From Ichthyophthirius multifiliis (Eukaryota > Ciliophora > Oligohymenophorea > Hymenostomatida), in the NCBI RefSeq assembly GCF_000220395.1, contig NW_004085877.1, positions 1-64,000 on the forward strand: a DNA stretch of 64,000 nucleotides. The letters run 5' to 3'. Within the stretch, counting starts at the first letter, position 1. Each line of letters starts with the position of its first letter. A model generated the notes under the pieces. That model was given only the letters and a program-made list of their open reading frames with translations, was not told the origin of the DNA and made no database searches. This document shows, piece by piece, positions 36,445-48,868 of the stretch. Both the position numbers and the translations under genes were made by a program.

Positions 36445-38240
36445 ATGTCTTCTTAACTTACAGAAAATTTTAAAGGCATAAATGAAATTATAACATAAGT
36501 ATAATTTATAATAAATTATTCATAAATACAATTTTAAATCAAATATATATTTTAAAATTTTATATAGATAAATGATTATGGAATTAAAATATTTAGTTAA
36601 AAATCTTAAAAACAATAGTTCATATAATAAATAGGAGATTGTCAAAAAAGAGAAGATTTTAATATTCAAAAAATTAAATCTACATTTGAAATATTTACAA
36701 AAAATATGGATTAATTATTATAGTAAAAAAAAATTAAAATTAATACATAAAATAAAATATATATATATATATATATACATATTCAGCCAAATTAACCAAG
36801 ATTATGAAAACCTAGAAAAAGTATTATAAAAGCATGAAAGTGATATTAGAAATCGTATTAGAGTTATATAAATATATATATATATATTTATTAATAAAAT
36901 AAAAAGACTGAACAATAATTAAAGTTGTTTATAGAATCTTTATAGTAAAAAATTGAAGAATGTGAATAAGAATAAAGTTAATTATTAAACAACACAAAGT
37001 AAATGATACTTGATGTTAAAAATGATAATTAAAAATTAAATGAATAAAAACAAAAAGTTTAATAAGAATTAGAGAAAGCAAATATTTAAAATATTAATTT
37101 AACAAACAAAGTAAAATAAAATGAGTAATTATATAAAGAATATCAATAATTACAAGAAAGAATAAAAATTTTAGAAAAATTAGTTTTTGTTAAAAAAATA
37201 ATTTAATTATTAGTTTTTTATACTAAAAAAATATAAAGGAAAATAACACAAAAAAACATCTAAACTTTAACAAAAATTATGAATATCAATAAATTATTAA
37301 TAACTCTTTAAATATTTAAGAACATTAAGAACATTTTATGAACAAGTAAGGTTACTAAAAATACATATATATATATATAATTATTATTATTATATTTAAA
37401 AAAATATATTAATTCTCTATATATTTATTAGTATTCATTAAAAAAATCCTTGTAATACTAAAAATTCTTCTCATTTAAAAATTATTCAAAATACAAAAGC
37501 TCCATTAATAAATAATAATAATAATTCTCATGATAATAATATAAATAATAATAGTATAATATATCATAAAAAACATGAAGAATCTAATTAAAACAATACT
37601 GAATAAGATTTTAAAATCCAATGCTCAAAATAACATGTAAACAGTTGTTTAATATAAACAAATTCGGAAGAAAAAGTTTTCTAATAAAATGCAAGTAATA
37701 AATAATAAAAAAACACAAATACTAATAAAACAAAAGATTTAAATATTGTTTAAACAATAAGATCTAGATCAAGGTTTAAAATATTTTTATTTATCTACCT
37801 ATATATACATTCATACAGATATATATTTATATTTATTTATATATAGAAATGATGCTAAAAAATAATTACATAGTCACCATCTATCAGCTAATTGTTCTAT
37901 TAATAACTCATATAGTAATGCAGTTAGAATTAATAAAATTAATAATTAAAGTTTAAATAATAATATTTCTTTATTCTATAACAATAGTCTTAATTAAAAC
38001 AAGAATTTATAGTAAGTTAATAAAAAAAAAGTAAATGTATGTAATTAAGTTTTGAATAATTTCGAAGTATACAAATTGTCATAAATTAGTAAATAATATT
38101 CTAATTATTTGAATTAGGATTAACATAATAAATAAAATATGACCAGCATTCATAATAATAGTAGCATTAATGGCATTAATAATAGCTATTTAAATAATTG
38201 CTTGAAATCAATTAATATTTAAAATTTGTAAAAACAATGA
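36445..38240 (+). CDS. Coiled-coil protein with Asn-rich C-terminus
   Basis: About 450 residues, five or six introns. The first half is helical and charged: INDYGIKIFSQKSQKQQFIQ, TFEIFTKNMDQLLYQINQDY, ENLEKVLQKHESDIRNRIR, then a long Gln/Lys/Glu coiled coil (KTEQQLKLFIESLQQKIEEC, LQERIKILEKLVFENN). The second half is Asn/Ser-rich and disordered, ending INIQNLQKQ then TGA. The layout recalls ciliary or basal-body coiled-coil proteins, but no family is recognised. It sits between PACRGL and a probable mitochondrial gene in the same orientation. Confidence 0.6.
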
Positions 38241-38434
38241 TGATTCAAATAAGGAAACAATAATATTTATAATTGTATTATTTTTTTATTTTGTTTTTTT
38301 TCTAATTAACAAAAAAAAGATTTAATTTTTTTTAAAATATAGATATAAATAAATAAAAAGTTAATTTTTTTTTTTCTAAATAAAAATTTATATATTTTTA
38401 TATATATATATAAAAAAAAAACAATCAAATAAAA

Positions 38435-38914
38435 ATGATATAAAAATTTAGTTCGAATTTTAGTAAAAACCTAAAGTTTTATTTTTCATCAAAGAAAAAC
38501 ATATATTAAAAACTTGGCTAATTTTAATAAAAATTCGAAGAAGGAGTTAAATAAAAATACATTAATACCAAATTCAAAGATGAGAAATTTTAATAATTTG
38601 ATTTTTAACATGTAAAATAAGCAATAAGTGAAGAATATGATGAATTAAAAGATGAAATAATCCAAGAAGGTTAATATATTTTAAATTTTTTCATAACAAA
38701 AAAAAAAAAAAGGAGGAATTTTAAAAGAAGTGAGAAGAGCTCTTTTAGGAAAAGATGTTGATGAAGTTTAAGACGAATAAATATCATAAGAAGATTTTGA
38801 CGAACCTCAAGAAGATTTTTTACACGAAGGACTATCCCATGATGAGTTTTTAAGACGTGCTTAGAAATATTAATTATAATTATTGTAAAAAAAATAAAAA
38901 TATATATTTTATTT

Positions 38915-38957
<43 letters not shown>

Positions 38958-40065
38958 AAAAAAAATAGCTAAAAATAAATACCAGATCCGTTTGTAAAAG
39001 ATTAAATAAACTCTCAGTATGGAAATTATAGTTCTTATGACCGAAATTACTTATAACTTAAAAAAATACATTAAACAGTCCCAAAAATGGAATAAATAGC
39101 TTATGGATAATACAAATTGCACTCTTTTATGAAGAATAATTTACTTGAATAAGAAGGATATCATGAATTATGGGATGATTTCTAAAAAGAGCTAAAAGAT
39201 TAAAAAGTACAAATGGGTGAAGATTAAGCACTTGAGGAATTCTATAAATTCGTGGAAGAAGTTTAAAAAGAAGATGATGAATATGTACCCGAATTCGAAG
39301 AAATGGATAATACAAATTTTGATGATCCTGTTGAAATGAGAGGTCTTGATGATCCTCGTCTTTCGCCAAAAGCAAGAGATGATATTTATGAATTGTATTG
39401 TTATTTTTATCTATTTATTATTTTAATATTTATTTCTATTTAGATATTAAAAAGGGTGGAGTATTAAAGATATATGTACTAGATATGGTATTATACCTGA
39501 AAGAACAAAAGCTGTTATTTGGTAATGTGAAAAATTTTATACTTAAATTCTTCCAAAAGCAGATCCTTTATTAGTTTATTTGACATATTAGATGGAAGAA
39601 GAATGGGCTGAAGAAGTAAAATTCAAAACATATTTAAATAAAAACTTATTTATTTATATATAAATAAATGAATAGAATGGAGGCTGGTAAGATTATGGAA
39701 TTGATTTAGAAGATTTGATAGAAAGAGAAAGAGGTACACACAGTTTAACATTTGAAAAATAAAGAGAAGTTGATTTTGGTAATCCTTCCAAAAAATGGAC
39801 AAAAGAAGAAAGGGAATAAATTAAATTCAGGCATACACCAAAATCTGAAAAAATTACATAGAAATTAGATGGGGGTATATATCAAAGAGGGTATCTTATT
39901 AAAGATTGGAAGGCTCATAGAGGTAAATGTAGATAAGATGTTAGTAGAGCTTTTAAAAGAATTGTAGAACATTCACATGAACCTCATAGATTACCAAGTA
40001 GTTCAATACTTAAATTAAAAAATGGGCCAAGAATTGGAGCTTAAGGATTAGGAACTAAACTTTGA
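38435..40065 (+). CDS. Probable mitochondrial protein, EMR/mitoribosomal type
   Basis: Starts MIQKFSSNFSKNLKFYFSSK, a Ser/Lys/aromatic amphipathic presequence without acidic residues. An acidic stretch follows (DEVQDEQISQEDFDEPQEDF), then LSHDEFLRRAQKYQ, EGYHELWDDFQKELKDQKV, a helix-turn-helix-like segment (GWSIKDICTRYGIIPERTKA), ADPLLVYLTYQMEEEWAEE and a basic C-terminus (KSEKITQKLDGGIYQRGYL, AHRGKCRQDVSRAFKRIVEH, RLPSSSILKLKNGPRIGAQG). The 'DICTRYGIIPERTKAVI' element resembles the eukaryotic mitochondrial regulator/mitoribosome-associated family (Pfam EMR), from memory and unconfirmed. Four introns, one of them TA-rich. It neighbours no other mitochondrial gene. Confidence 0.7.
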
Positions 40066-40242
40066 ATAAAATTTTTAATATAATAAACATTTTAAAGTTT
40101 ATTAATTATAATTTGTTAATTATATATTTAATATTTAAAGATATAATATATAATAATTTATATATAATTATATTAATATATTTATATATATTTATAAATA
40201 TTTATATTTATATATATTTTTATAATTATATATATATATTAT

Positions 40243-41737
40243 TCATAATTATATATTATATTTATCCATTTCTATTTATCTTTTTATATTTTTAATTTAT
40301 CCTTTCAAATTTCTTTGAATAAAATATTATTTTTTTTAAGAAGCTACTTTAAGTTTTTTAAAAGTTTCATTTAAATTTTATTAATTATCTTATGGTTTTT
40401 TTAATATATTTTTTTAATCTGGTTAATATTATTTTATAAAATCAATATAACTTTTTGGAACTGCTTTACTTACATTTTCAAATTTATTATCTTTGTTTTT
40501 TTATTTATTACTTTATTATACTTTACTATTTTATTATTTTTATATATAATACTTTTAATAAATATATTTAAATAATACTCAATAGCATGTTTATCTAAAA
40601 AACTTTATTTTAATTACTCAACTAATTTTACATCTTATTTACCATAGAGGCTTATTACAGTTCCATTTTTACCTGCTCTTCCTGTTCTTCCTGCTCTTTT
40701 TTATTTTATTTAAAATTAAAAGATAAAAATAATATACACTACCTATTTATATATTCAAATCCATTAATAGGAAAATCAAAATTAATAACATATTTTAAAA
40801 ACGGAAAATCAAGTCCTTTAGACGCTAAATTTGTACTTATCATAATTTTGGCTTATTATTTCTAAAATTTATCAAGGCTTTATTCCCTTTCTTCTGTTTA
40901 TTAAGTTCCATTATAAATAACATAATTAGTATATTTAATTTCTTGTAATAGTTTACAAATGTCATTTATAGAAATATTCGAGTTTGCAAAAACAAGTATT
41001 CTTTAATTTTTGAATTCTTTAATTAGTCCTTAAAAATTTTATTTTTTTTCAATTTCATTTTCATGGAATGCAAATTCGTGTTCTATATTTTCTAAATTTT
41101 GGTTTGTTTTTTACTCTAGAATAAGTTTTAGTTAATTTCTTTATTAAAAAGTTTCCTAAAAAAAATAATTTAATTATTTATTATAGTTCGCGCTTACAAA
41201 AATACCCTTCGTTTCTTAATTTTATATCTCTAAAATTTTTTCTTTTAATTCATTTTTAAATCCAAATTCGATAAAAGAATCAATTTCATCAATAACACAA
41301 AAAAGAAGGTTTTTCTAAATTTGAATTTGATTTAAATTATTTCCTATAAAAAGTTAATGTTTGTTATATATCTCTTCATTTTATAAATTATTGATTTTTC
41401 CTTATAAATTATATATGTTGACGAATTTTAATTTTAAACATTCTTTTTCTATTTATTTTGAAAGCTCTTTTGTAGGGGCTATTATTAAAGCTTTTTTATT
41501 AGTGTTTTCTTTTAGCAAAGATATTATTGGGAGTAAATATGCTAAAGTTTTTCCAGTCCCAGTTTATGCTGCCATGTAATAATTTTAATATTTCATACTT
41601 TTTAATATGTTTATTGAAAGCTTTTAGATAGGAGAAGGTTTTTTGATTTTTAAAGCATTTAATTGTTCTTTTAATGAATCATGTATTTAAAGATTATTAA
41701 ATGAACAAAAATTAAATATTTTTCTAAAAAAAAGCAT
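40243..41737 (-). CDS. DEAD-box-family RNA helicase with DEID box
   Basis: ATP-dependent RNA helicase of about 450 residues. Q motif KKPSPIQKLSINILKS; motif I AAQTGTGKT; Ia IIAPTKELSKQIEKE; motif II VIDEIDSFIEFGF, so DEID replaces DEAD; motif III position VSAN rather than SAT; then ILVFANSNISI, ISTNLASKGLDFPFLKYVIN (motif V) and RAGRTGRAGKNGTVISL (motif VI). The RAGRTGR motif is assembled across a ~45-nt intron after FEYINR. Lys/Gln-rich C-terminal extension. The protein begins MLFFRKIFNFCSFNNLQIHD, a basic aromatic N-terminus with no acidic residues before position 20, which could be a mitochondrial presequence; this is inference. Substitutions in motifs II and III suggest a diverged or slow ATPase. 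Confidence 0.88.
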
Positions 41738-41867
41738 ATTTTTTTGTATTAATAAAAAAAGAAGATTTTATTATTTTATTAAATATATACTATAATTCAA
41801 AAAAATATATATATAATACAATTAAACTAAAAAAATAATATTTTTATTACTATTAAAAAAAAAAAAT

Positions 41868-42938
41868 TCAACTAAAAAAATTATTATTTTATTATCTCAA
41901 TTCAATTATTCTATCAGTAATAAATTAAAATTCAACACAATCTTATTAATATTATACTTTAAGTATTTGAATTCCTTTCTTTAATTGTCCTATAATATCA
42001 ATTGCCATTTCTTTCTTCTTTAAATTATTTAAGTTCATACTTTAATTTTCCTATTAATGTTCTCTTACGATAATATCATTAGCTTATTATTGTTAATTAT
42101 TTAATTATTCTTCATTAATATTTTTAATTTGATTTTATATATTATATATTTTATTCCTACATTCATTTATTCTACTCTCCATATCATTAAAACCATCAAT
42201 TAATTTAATTTCTTTTTAATTATTTCTCACAATAGTATTATTATTTTAAGCTACCCTTTCAACAATAGCTTCTAGTTCAAGCATTTTTGTTATAACTAGT
42301 TCATTATATTATTTTAAATCTTAGAGTTGTTTCCTTTGTTCTTGAATTTGCTCTATTGTAACTTCATTTTATATACTTTAAATTTAATTTTATTATATTT
42401 TTCCTTGTTTTATTAAAATAGATTGTTCATGTAATTTATTATTTATGTTAATTAATACTTATTATAATTATTTTGTTTATTATATTAATGCAAGTTAATT
42501 GTTTATTTTACCATGATAAAATTCAAGGACTTATTTTATTTATTAATCACTCGTATTTGTTTAAGATTATTAAGGATAAGTGAAAGCGAAAGCTTATTAA
42601 TTTGGATTCATTTATTAATTTTATTGTAGAAAAGAAAAATTTTAGGGGAAATTACCAGTTTGGGTTATATTTTAATTTAATAAAGGCTACGATTGCTAAA
42701 ATTAAGGTTATTATTATTATATTTGAGGCTATTATTATTAAAATTGTTAATATTATGGTTATTATCGTTAAATTAAAGGTTATTATGGTTAAAATTAAGG
42801 TTATTATTATTAAAATATAGGTTATTATTGCTAAAATTATGGTTATTATTGTTAAAATTATGTTTATTGTTGTTAAAATTAAAGTTATGGTTGCTATAAT
42901 TAAGGTTACTATTATTATTAATTGCTAAATATATTCAT
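41868..42938 (-). CDS. Gln-rich nucleoporin candidate (Nup54/58/62-like layout)
   Basis: Uninterrupted 356-residue frame. The N-terminal ~90 residues are an FQ/PQ-rich repeat (PQFQQQQPQFQP, QFQQQQPQIQ), Asn/Gln linkers (TQTGNFPQNFSFLQQ) and phenylalanines (QQAFAFTYPQQ), similar in style to ciliate FG-type or GLFG-derived nucleoporins. Helical coiled coils fill the rest: VLEFYHGKINNQLALIQQ, NNKLHEQSILIKQGKIQQ, IEQIQEQRKQLQDLKQYNEL, MLELEAIVERVAQNNNTI and LIDGFNDMESRINEC. A disordered Phe/Gln repeat head on a coiled-coil tail is the layout of the Nup62 subcomplex. True FG dipeptides are absent, so this is a suggestion only. It diverges from a possible importin-alpha-like gene with 103 bp between start codons. 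Confidence 0.55.
42660..42935 (-). repeat. Degenerate 15-24-nt repeat coding Gln/Pro/Phe repeats
   Basis: Plus strand repeats the theme GGTTATTATT(G/A)(T/C)TAAAATTA. On the minus strand it reads CAA/TAA-TTT-CAA with CCA, giving Gln-Phe-Gln-Gln-Gln-Gln-Pro units at the N-terminus of the nucleoporin candidate. Confidence 0.75.
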
Positions 42939-43041
42939 TTTTTTATTTATATATTTAAATTTTTTTTAGTAAAAAAAAAAATAAGATACATTTAATTTGA
43001 ATTTTATAATTATTAATATATATTATAAACTAAAATAAAAT

Positions 43042-44656
43042 ATGGAAAATCAAAATAATAATTTAGTCAAATAAAGCATTATAAATAAAAAAATTTAAAT
43101 AAGATAAAATATTAGGAAAAAGCATATAAATCAATATTTAAAACACAAAAGAAATATTCTAGATAATTTAAATGATATTAACAAAAATAATTAATTATTT
43201 ACTAATATTGAATTAGAAGAAGATATTAATTTAATTTTAATTAAATAAATAGATTAAATGGAAACTAATTATTTGTAAAATAACTAGACATTTAACAATT
43301 TTGTTAATATTATAAAATAACATATAAACAAAGTAGAAAAAAGTTTAATATAAAAACTTATTTGTTAAATGATTAAAAATTTTGAATAAGAAAAAAATAA
43401 TTTCAATGTTGTTTTAGGAAGTTTGAATGTAATTTTACTTATTTAAGAATATGATAAGGAATATAATTATACTTAGATTATTATTCAGAATCTTTTAAAT
43501 TAATAAAATCAATAAAATTAAATGACTTAAGAAGTTTTTTTAAATGTATCTATTTAAAAATATTAGAAATATTATTTTATCCTTTTTTTTTTTTAAAAAA
43601 AAAAAAAAAACAATAAAAAGTTATAGTTAATAATATTAGATTTAAGTGAAAAAAATAGTCAAATAGTTAACTAACTTATAAATATAAATATTATTGAAAA
43701 TTTACTTTTACATTTGGATATTTTTTCTGACTTATGTTATATGATTTTATTATTAATTTATAATAATTTAACTTTTAAATGTGATTTAGAAAAAAATTCT
43801 AAATATGTAAAAAAAAAAAATTATATAATTTATACAATTAATTTTTTATAAAAAGTTTATAAATAGTATATAACAGATATTCAATATTTAATACTATTAA
43901 TATAAAGATTCTATTTCAAAAAAAATGTCAAAATAAACTATTTGGAAAAGCGTAAGTTATTTGATTTAGCAAGAAGTAATTAATGTGAATTTTTTTTTAG
44001 AAAATTAATAAAATTTATAACTTTTAAAATAAACTTTTTAAGAAAATGAAGATTTGTATGAAGAGTTAATAATTATTATTTTTTACATTACTACAATAGA
44101 TTAGTCTAAGTAAGAATAATTAGTTCCTTTATTTTTTGATGAAAATTGTTATATACTTAATTATTTACTTAAGAAAAATTCAGAGACTGAAAACTTTTGT
44201 TTAACTAATATATTATTATCAGGGTCTATTGTATTTAAAGAACTTGAAAAAATAAAATTTATAGAAAAAATAATTAAGAAGTTAAATTAAGAAATAAAAG
44301 AAAAATAATTCAATTATTTGATTTCTCTTATTTAAATATATTTTAATTAATTAGAAAACAATAGTTAGTTTTAAAGGATTGTCTAAATTGTTATTTAAAA
44401 TAAACTTTTTAATAGATATTTTAATTTAATTGAATTATTTTCGAGTTAGACATTATTAAATTAACTAAAATTATTATAGTCTATACTAAAAGTTTATTCT
44501 TTATTTAAATAATCATAAATTTAAGAAAATGAAGAAAATTTAATTTTAAAAACTTTTGAATAAAACAATTAAATGGATTATTTTCATTATTTATAATATT
44601 CACATAGTAATGATGTATACTAATTATATGATATTATTTGTTAAGATTTTTTGTGA
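43042..44656 (+). CDS. Helical-repeat protein, possible diverged importin alpha
   Basis: About 500 residues of Leu/Ile-rich helices. The N-terminus, KIQIRQNIRKKHINQYLKHK then RNILDNLNDI, resembles the basic importin-beta-binding segment of importin alpha. Later blocks such as NVVLGSLNVILLIQEYDKEY, IIENLLLHLDIFSDLC, NFCLTNILLSGSIVFKEL and RYFNLIELFSSQTLLNQL fit armadillo-like helices, but the usual importin Asn/Trp ladder is not evident. Two or three introns are needed, one containing a T12/A16 inverted repeat at 43577-43610. It ends YDIICQDFL then TGA. Other helical-repeat proteins remain possible. Its divergent partner is the nucleoporin candidate. Confidence 0.5.
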
Positions 44657-45031
44657 AATTTATTCTTAGTATATTAACTACTAATAAATTTAAAAATAAA
44701 AAAAGGTATATAGTACATTTTTAATTTTTTTCAATATAAATAAAGCAGTTTTAATATTGAACTTAATATAAAAAATATAATATAGGCATGAATTTAATAT
44801 ATAAATTTTTTAAATATATATTTTTTATACTAAAAAAATAAAAAAACTTTTATTAATATTTCCCGGTTCAAGAAAAACAAAAATTAAAGGAAAATTATTT
44901 CGCGCGCACATAAACAATTAAAAAATAAAAATATATATAATAATAATATATAAATATTATTATTTTAAAATTTATAAGAAATATTTTAATTTCCAATATT
45001 TATTTTTTTAAAGAATAAATAAAAAATCAAA
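44657..45031. other. Intergenic with GC-rich promoter motifs
   Basis: Mostly A+T, but with two C/G-rich islets described separately. These are the only C+G clusters in the spacer. Confidence 0.55.
44858..44907 (+). promoter_or_regulatory. E2F/DP-like motifs upstream of CAF-1 gene
   Basis: TTTCGCGCGC at 44898-44907 contains TTTCGCGC, an exact fit to the E2F/DP consensus TTTSSCGC. ATTTCCCGG at 44858-44866 is a one-mismatch copy. They lie 134 and about 170 bp before the CAF-1 start codon. E2F drives S-phase genes in plants and animals, and CAF-1 is a replication-coupled chromatin factor. Function here is inferred. Confidence 0.5.
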
Positions 45032-46793
45032 ATGAAATTAGAAAGACCTCATTTAATTTGGCACGGAAAATATTAAAGAATTCTAACTTTAGACATCCAT
45101 CCTTTTATAAATTTATTAGTTACAGGAGGTTCTGACGACGAAGTTTATGAAGGAGAAGATTTAGAATTAGAAGAAGAAATAGGATTTATAAAGTATTCCA
45201 AAACTAATTATTTTATTTTATATTTAAAAAAAAAAAAAAAAAGTTATGGTGTATAAACGAAAATTATAAACCGGGCGGAAATCCAGAAATAGAGCCGCCT
45301 GTAACATTTATAAGGGCTTTAAAAAAACATTCTAACCCTGTAAATTGTCTAAGATTTTCTCCAAACGGATAATATATGGCATCTGGATCAGATGGTAAAA
45401 ATAAATATTTAATAAAAAAACAATATAAATAATAACAAAAAAAGATCATAAAATTGTAATCTGGAAAATTGAAAGAAGCTTCTAAAATATATGTAGTAGT
45501 TAAAAAATATTTAATTTAGTAGCCGTCCATATATTAGAAGGTCATAATAAAGAAGTTTGCGATTTAAGATGGTTTTCTGACAATATACATTTAATATCCG
45601 GTGGAATGGATTAAAGAGCTTATATTTGGGATACAAAATAAGGCGTAATAAAATAAACAATAATTGGTGGACACAAAAGTTACATATAAGGTGTAGCAGT
45701 AGACCCTAAAATGAAATATTGTGTTACTTTAGGTAACGATAGATAAGCGAAAGTATGGCGAAAATTGAAAGCAACAAACAAGAAGAAAAATATATTCGAA
45801 TATATCCCTTCAAACACTATAAAAAGATTGCCTTTTTAAGACACAAATGAGCTAATTCCTTCTGAGGAAGAAGAGGAAAATTAATCAAACGGAAATTAGG
45901 TTGAAGCTTAAAATAATTAATATTTGTCATATGGTCTTTTCCTTTCGGAAAGATAATTAAATAGTTTTTTTAAAAGACCAGATTGGAGTCCTGATGGGTC
46001 TTTTTTTTTAATTCCGGCGGCATTTTATTAGGAAAAAAGAGATTCAAAAATTGAAATGTGTGTGTATTTATATAGGAGAAATGTTCTTAATAAGCCGTCT
46101 CTTATACTTTCTACGAATAATAAACCAGCTATATGTATTAGGTTCTGTTAGAAAATTTTCTAAAAAAAAGAAGGGGCGTTTAGTATTGTGGATATTCCAT
46201 ATACTATTGTATTCGCCATTAGTACAATTGATAGTGTTATTGTTTATTCGACAGAATCTCTTACTCCTTTAGCAGTAGCGGGGAATATACATTATGCCAT
46301 TATTAATGATATGGTATTCTTTTAAAATTAGTCTTTGATAATATGTAGTTCGGATGGACTCTGTTCATTTATTTTCTTTGAAGAAGGGGAATTAGGGGAA
46401 CCTTTGAATAGTTATAATATATATATTTATTTATTTTATGAATTTTTTTTTTATATAGGTTTAGAAGTGGATTAAGAACTTTAATAAATTTTATTTTAAG
46501 AAAGTTTTTATCCTATTGATTTATTAAAGTCAGTTGTTTATCCGAAAAAAACTTAAGAATTTATTAGAAATATCATAAATAATTAAAAAAGTTTGGTATA
46601 ATCAAAGGACATAAAGAGTTTGGAAAAAAATAATTAAGAAGAAGATGCTGAATATGTTGTTGAGAAATTCAATATGGATATTTTAAATGATGAAGTTCAG
46701 ATTAATACGAAGCCTTAAGAAATTAAATATAAAGTTAATGAAGCGGGAGAATAGAAAAAAGTTATTGTGCCTAAAATTATTAAAAAATATTGA
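45032..46793 (+). CDS. CHAF1B: Chromatin assembly factor 1 subunit B (p60/Cac2)
   Basis: WD40 propeller of CAF-1, which deposits H3-H4 behind replication forks. Starts MKLERPHLIWHGKYQRILTL, matching the conserved IxWH opening, then DIHPFINLLVTGGSDDEVYE, ALKKHSNPVNCLRFSPNGQY, MASGSD, HKIVIWKIE, VHILEGHNKEVCDLRWFSDN, LISGGMDQRAYIWDTKQGVI, GGHKSYIQGVAVDPKMKYCV, an acidic loop (ELIPSEEEEENQSNG), SFFKRPDWSPDGSFFLIPAA (the FFRR.s.sPDG..ll.P signature of the family), YLYRRNVLNKPSLILST, ISTIDSVIVYSTESLTP, VAGNIHYAIINDMVF and SSDGLCSFIFFEEGELGEPL. A Lys/Glu-rich tail follows, ending VPKIIKKY then TGA. Five or so short introns; one-base slips in the Lys-rich middle may be sequence errors. Confidence 0.92.
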
Positions 46794-48868
46794 ATTTAAA
46801 TATATTAAATTTATATTTATTTTTTATTTTATTATAATTAAATATATTGTATATATTTTTCAAAAATTATATAAAAATATCTTAAATTTTTATTATATTA
46901 TAATTTTGAATTAAAGCTAAATTTAATATCGAACACATATTTTTAAATAACAAAAAAAAATATTAAAAAAAAGAAGAAAAAGTAATTTAGAATTAGTTAA
47001 ATCACCATAATAAAGGCAATTTAAGATTTTCATATTTTAAAGCTTAATTGATAAATTAAAAGATAAAACAAGTAATATATAAAGGTAGGTTAATTAAATA
47101 TAAAAATCATTTTTTCAATATACATAAATATTTATTTTTTAATAAAAAAATAAAAAATTATCATTAAAATCTATATGAAAAACTTTATAATTCATAAGTT
47201 ATTTTCTAAATTATCATATTTAAATTTAAATAAATATAAATATAAATATAAATATATATAATATATATATATTATATTAATATAAATTTAATTAATTTAT
47301 TAATAATATAAAAAATTATTTTAAAATTATATTTAATTAATTTTTAAAAATTAATAAAAAAAATTAGTTTCATTGTTTTTTAAAAACTACATAATAAATT
47401 TAATATTTAAAACATTTACACTAAAAATTAATTTATAAAATAATTTTTTCTGCATTTTTTAGCGAAAAATCCTTATAATGCATTTTATAAATAAATATTC
47501 TTTTTGTTTTGATAATTCGATAGAAAAATTTAAATTTAAATGAATTTAGTTTTGCATATAAATAATAATAGTCTTTAATATTTATTTTTGTCTGATATTA
47601 AAAATATTACTGATTATAATTTTATCAGAAAATAGAATAAAAATTTACAATATTTAGTTTTTATTAGTATAAAAAATATTCTATTAACCGCATTTATATT
47701 TGGAAGAAAAAAGATAAAAATAATAGAAAATTATAACGAAGCTTAAAACAAAAATAATAAATGAATAATTTAATTAAGCTCTTTAAGCAATAAAAATTAA
47801 AATTTCTTAATTTATTTCGACTTATAAACTTTTAAATGATTTTAATTTACTAAACTTTTTTTTTTTTACAATAGATATTTTTAAAAGAGTGAATCATATT
47901 AGTAAGTTATATAATATTAATATAAATTTCAAGTAAATAACACCACTTAAAAATGAAAAATAAAATTTGTAAAATCTTATGATTATTGCTAATTAGAAAT
48001 ACAAAAAATAAATTTAATATGGTATATATAAATAATTTGAAATTAAGTTTAAATATGTATAAGCAATTTTAGAATGTATAAGCAATTTTAGAATGTAATT
48101 CAGATTTTAAGATTTTATTTTTTTAAATACAAAAAAATATAAGTTAATACTAATTTTTAGGAATCTTAATAAAATTAATAAGTTAATAAGTCTTGTAATA
48201 AATTTTAAAAAGTACATATCAATTAAATTTTTATTTTATTTTAAACAAAAAATAAAATAAATTATTAAATAAAAAAGATAATGCTTCTTTTCTATCGAAA
48301 TGTTTAATTATAAATAGCTATACATAAAGATCAAAATAAACGCCATTAAATTTATTTTAAAAGTAAAATAAAAATAACATATTATTGTATTTAATAGTCT
48401 TTTCTTTAATAAATAACTATTTTTTTTAAAAAAAGTAAAATCACCTCACTTCACTTGATATATTAAGCAGTACAAATATTAAATATAATTTTTTATAAAA
48501 TATATTTTATATTTTTTTATTTAAAAAGGCAAAACTAAGAATAATGGTTAATAAATTAATTTCTGAAAAATTCAAAATAAAAAAAATAGCTAAATAAAAT
48601 AATATTCATAAAAAAGATATAATTTATATTAATATATATATCATATATTAATTACGAATATAACTATAAATAACAATTATATGTTTTAATTTTAGTTTTC
48701 ATAAAGCTGATTTTATAATTTTATAGTAAATTTATTATAATAAATAAAGCTAAAATTATATTTTATAATTAAATAAAAAAATATTATTCATTTATTAAAA
48801 AACAAAGCATTTTATTATTTATATATTATTAAAATTATTTATCTATTATAATTAAAATAAAAAAATAT
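46794..48868. other. 2-kb AT-rich region without a clear gene
   Basis: A+T-rich. A plus-strand stretch at 46955-47070 is open and more protein-like (NHHNKGNLRFSYFKAQ) but has no start, and 47500-47765 is open as NEAQNKNNK-type sequence; neither matches anything known. A 19-bp direct duplication lies at 48058-48095. Confidence 0.45.
48058..48095. repeat. 19-bp direct tandem duplication
   Basis: TATAAGCAATTTTAGAATG occurs twice in immediate succession in non-coding sequence. Probably slippage. Confidence 0.85.

Noticed and set aside
39127-39375. Minus-strand open frame with mixed composition
   Set aside because: Shadow of the plus-strand mitochondrial-type gene, which reads well here with an acidic, coherent sequence.
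44864-44880. GGTTCAAG resembling a tRNA B box
   Set aside because: No acceptor stem, A box or cloverleaf can be built around it; the surrounding sequence is A+T noise. It is better explained as part of a promoter islet.
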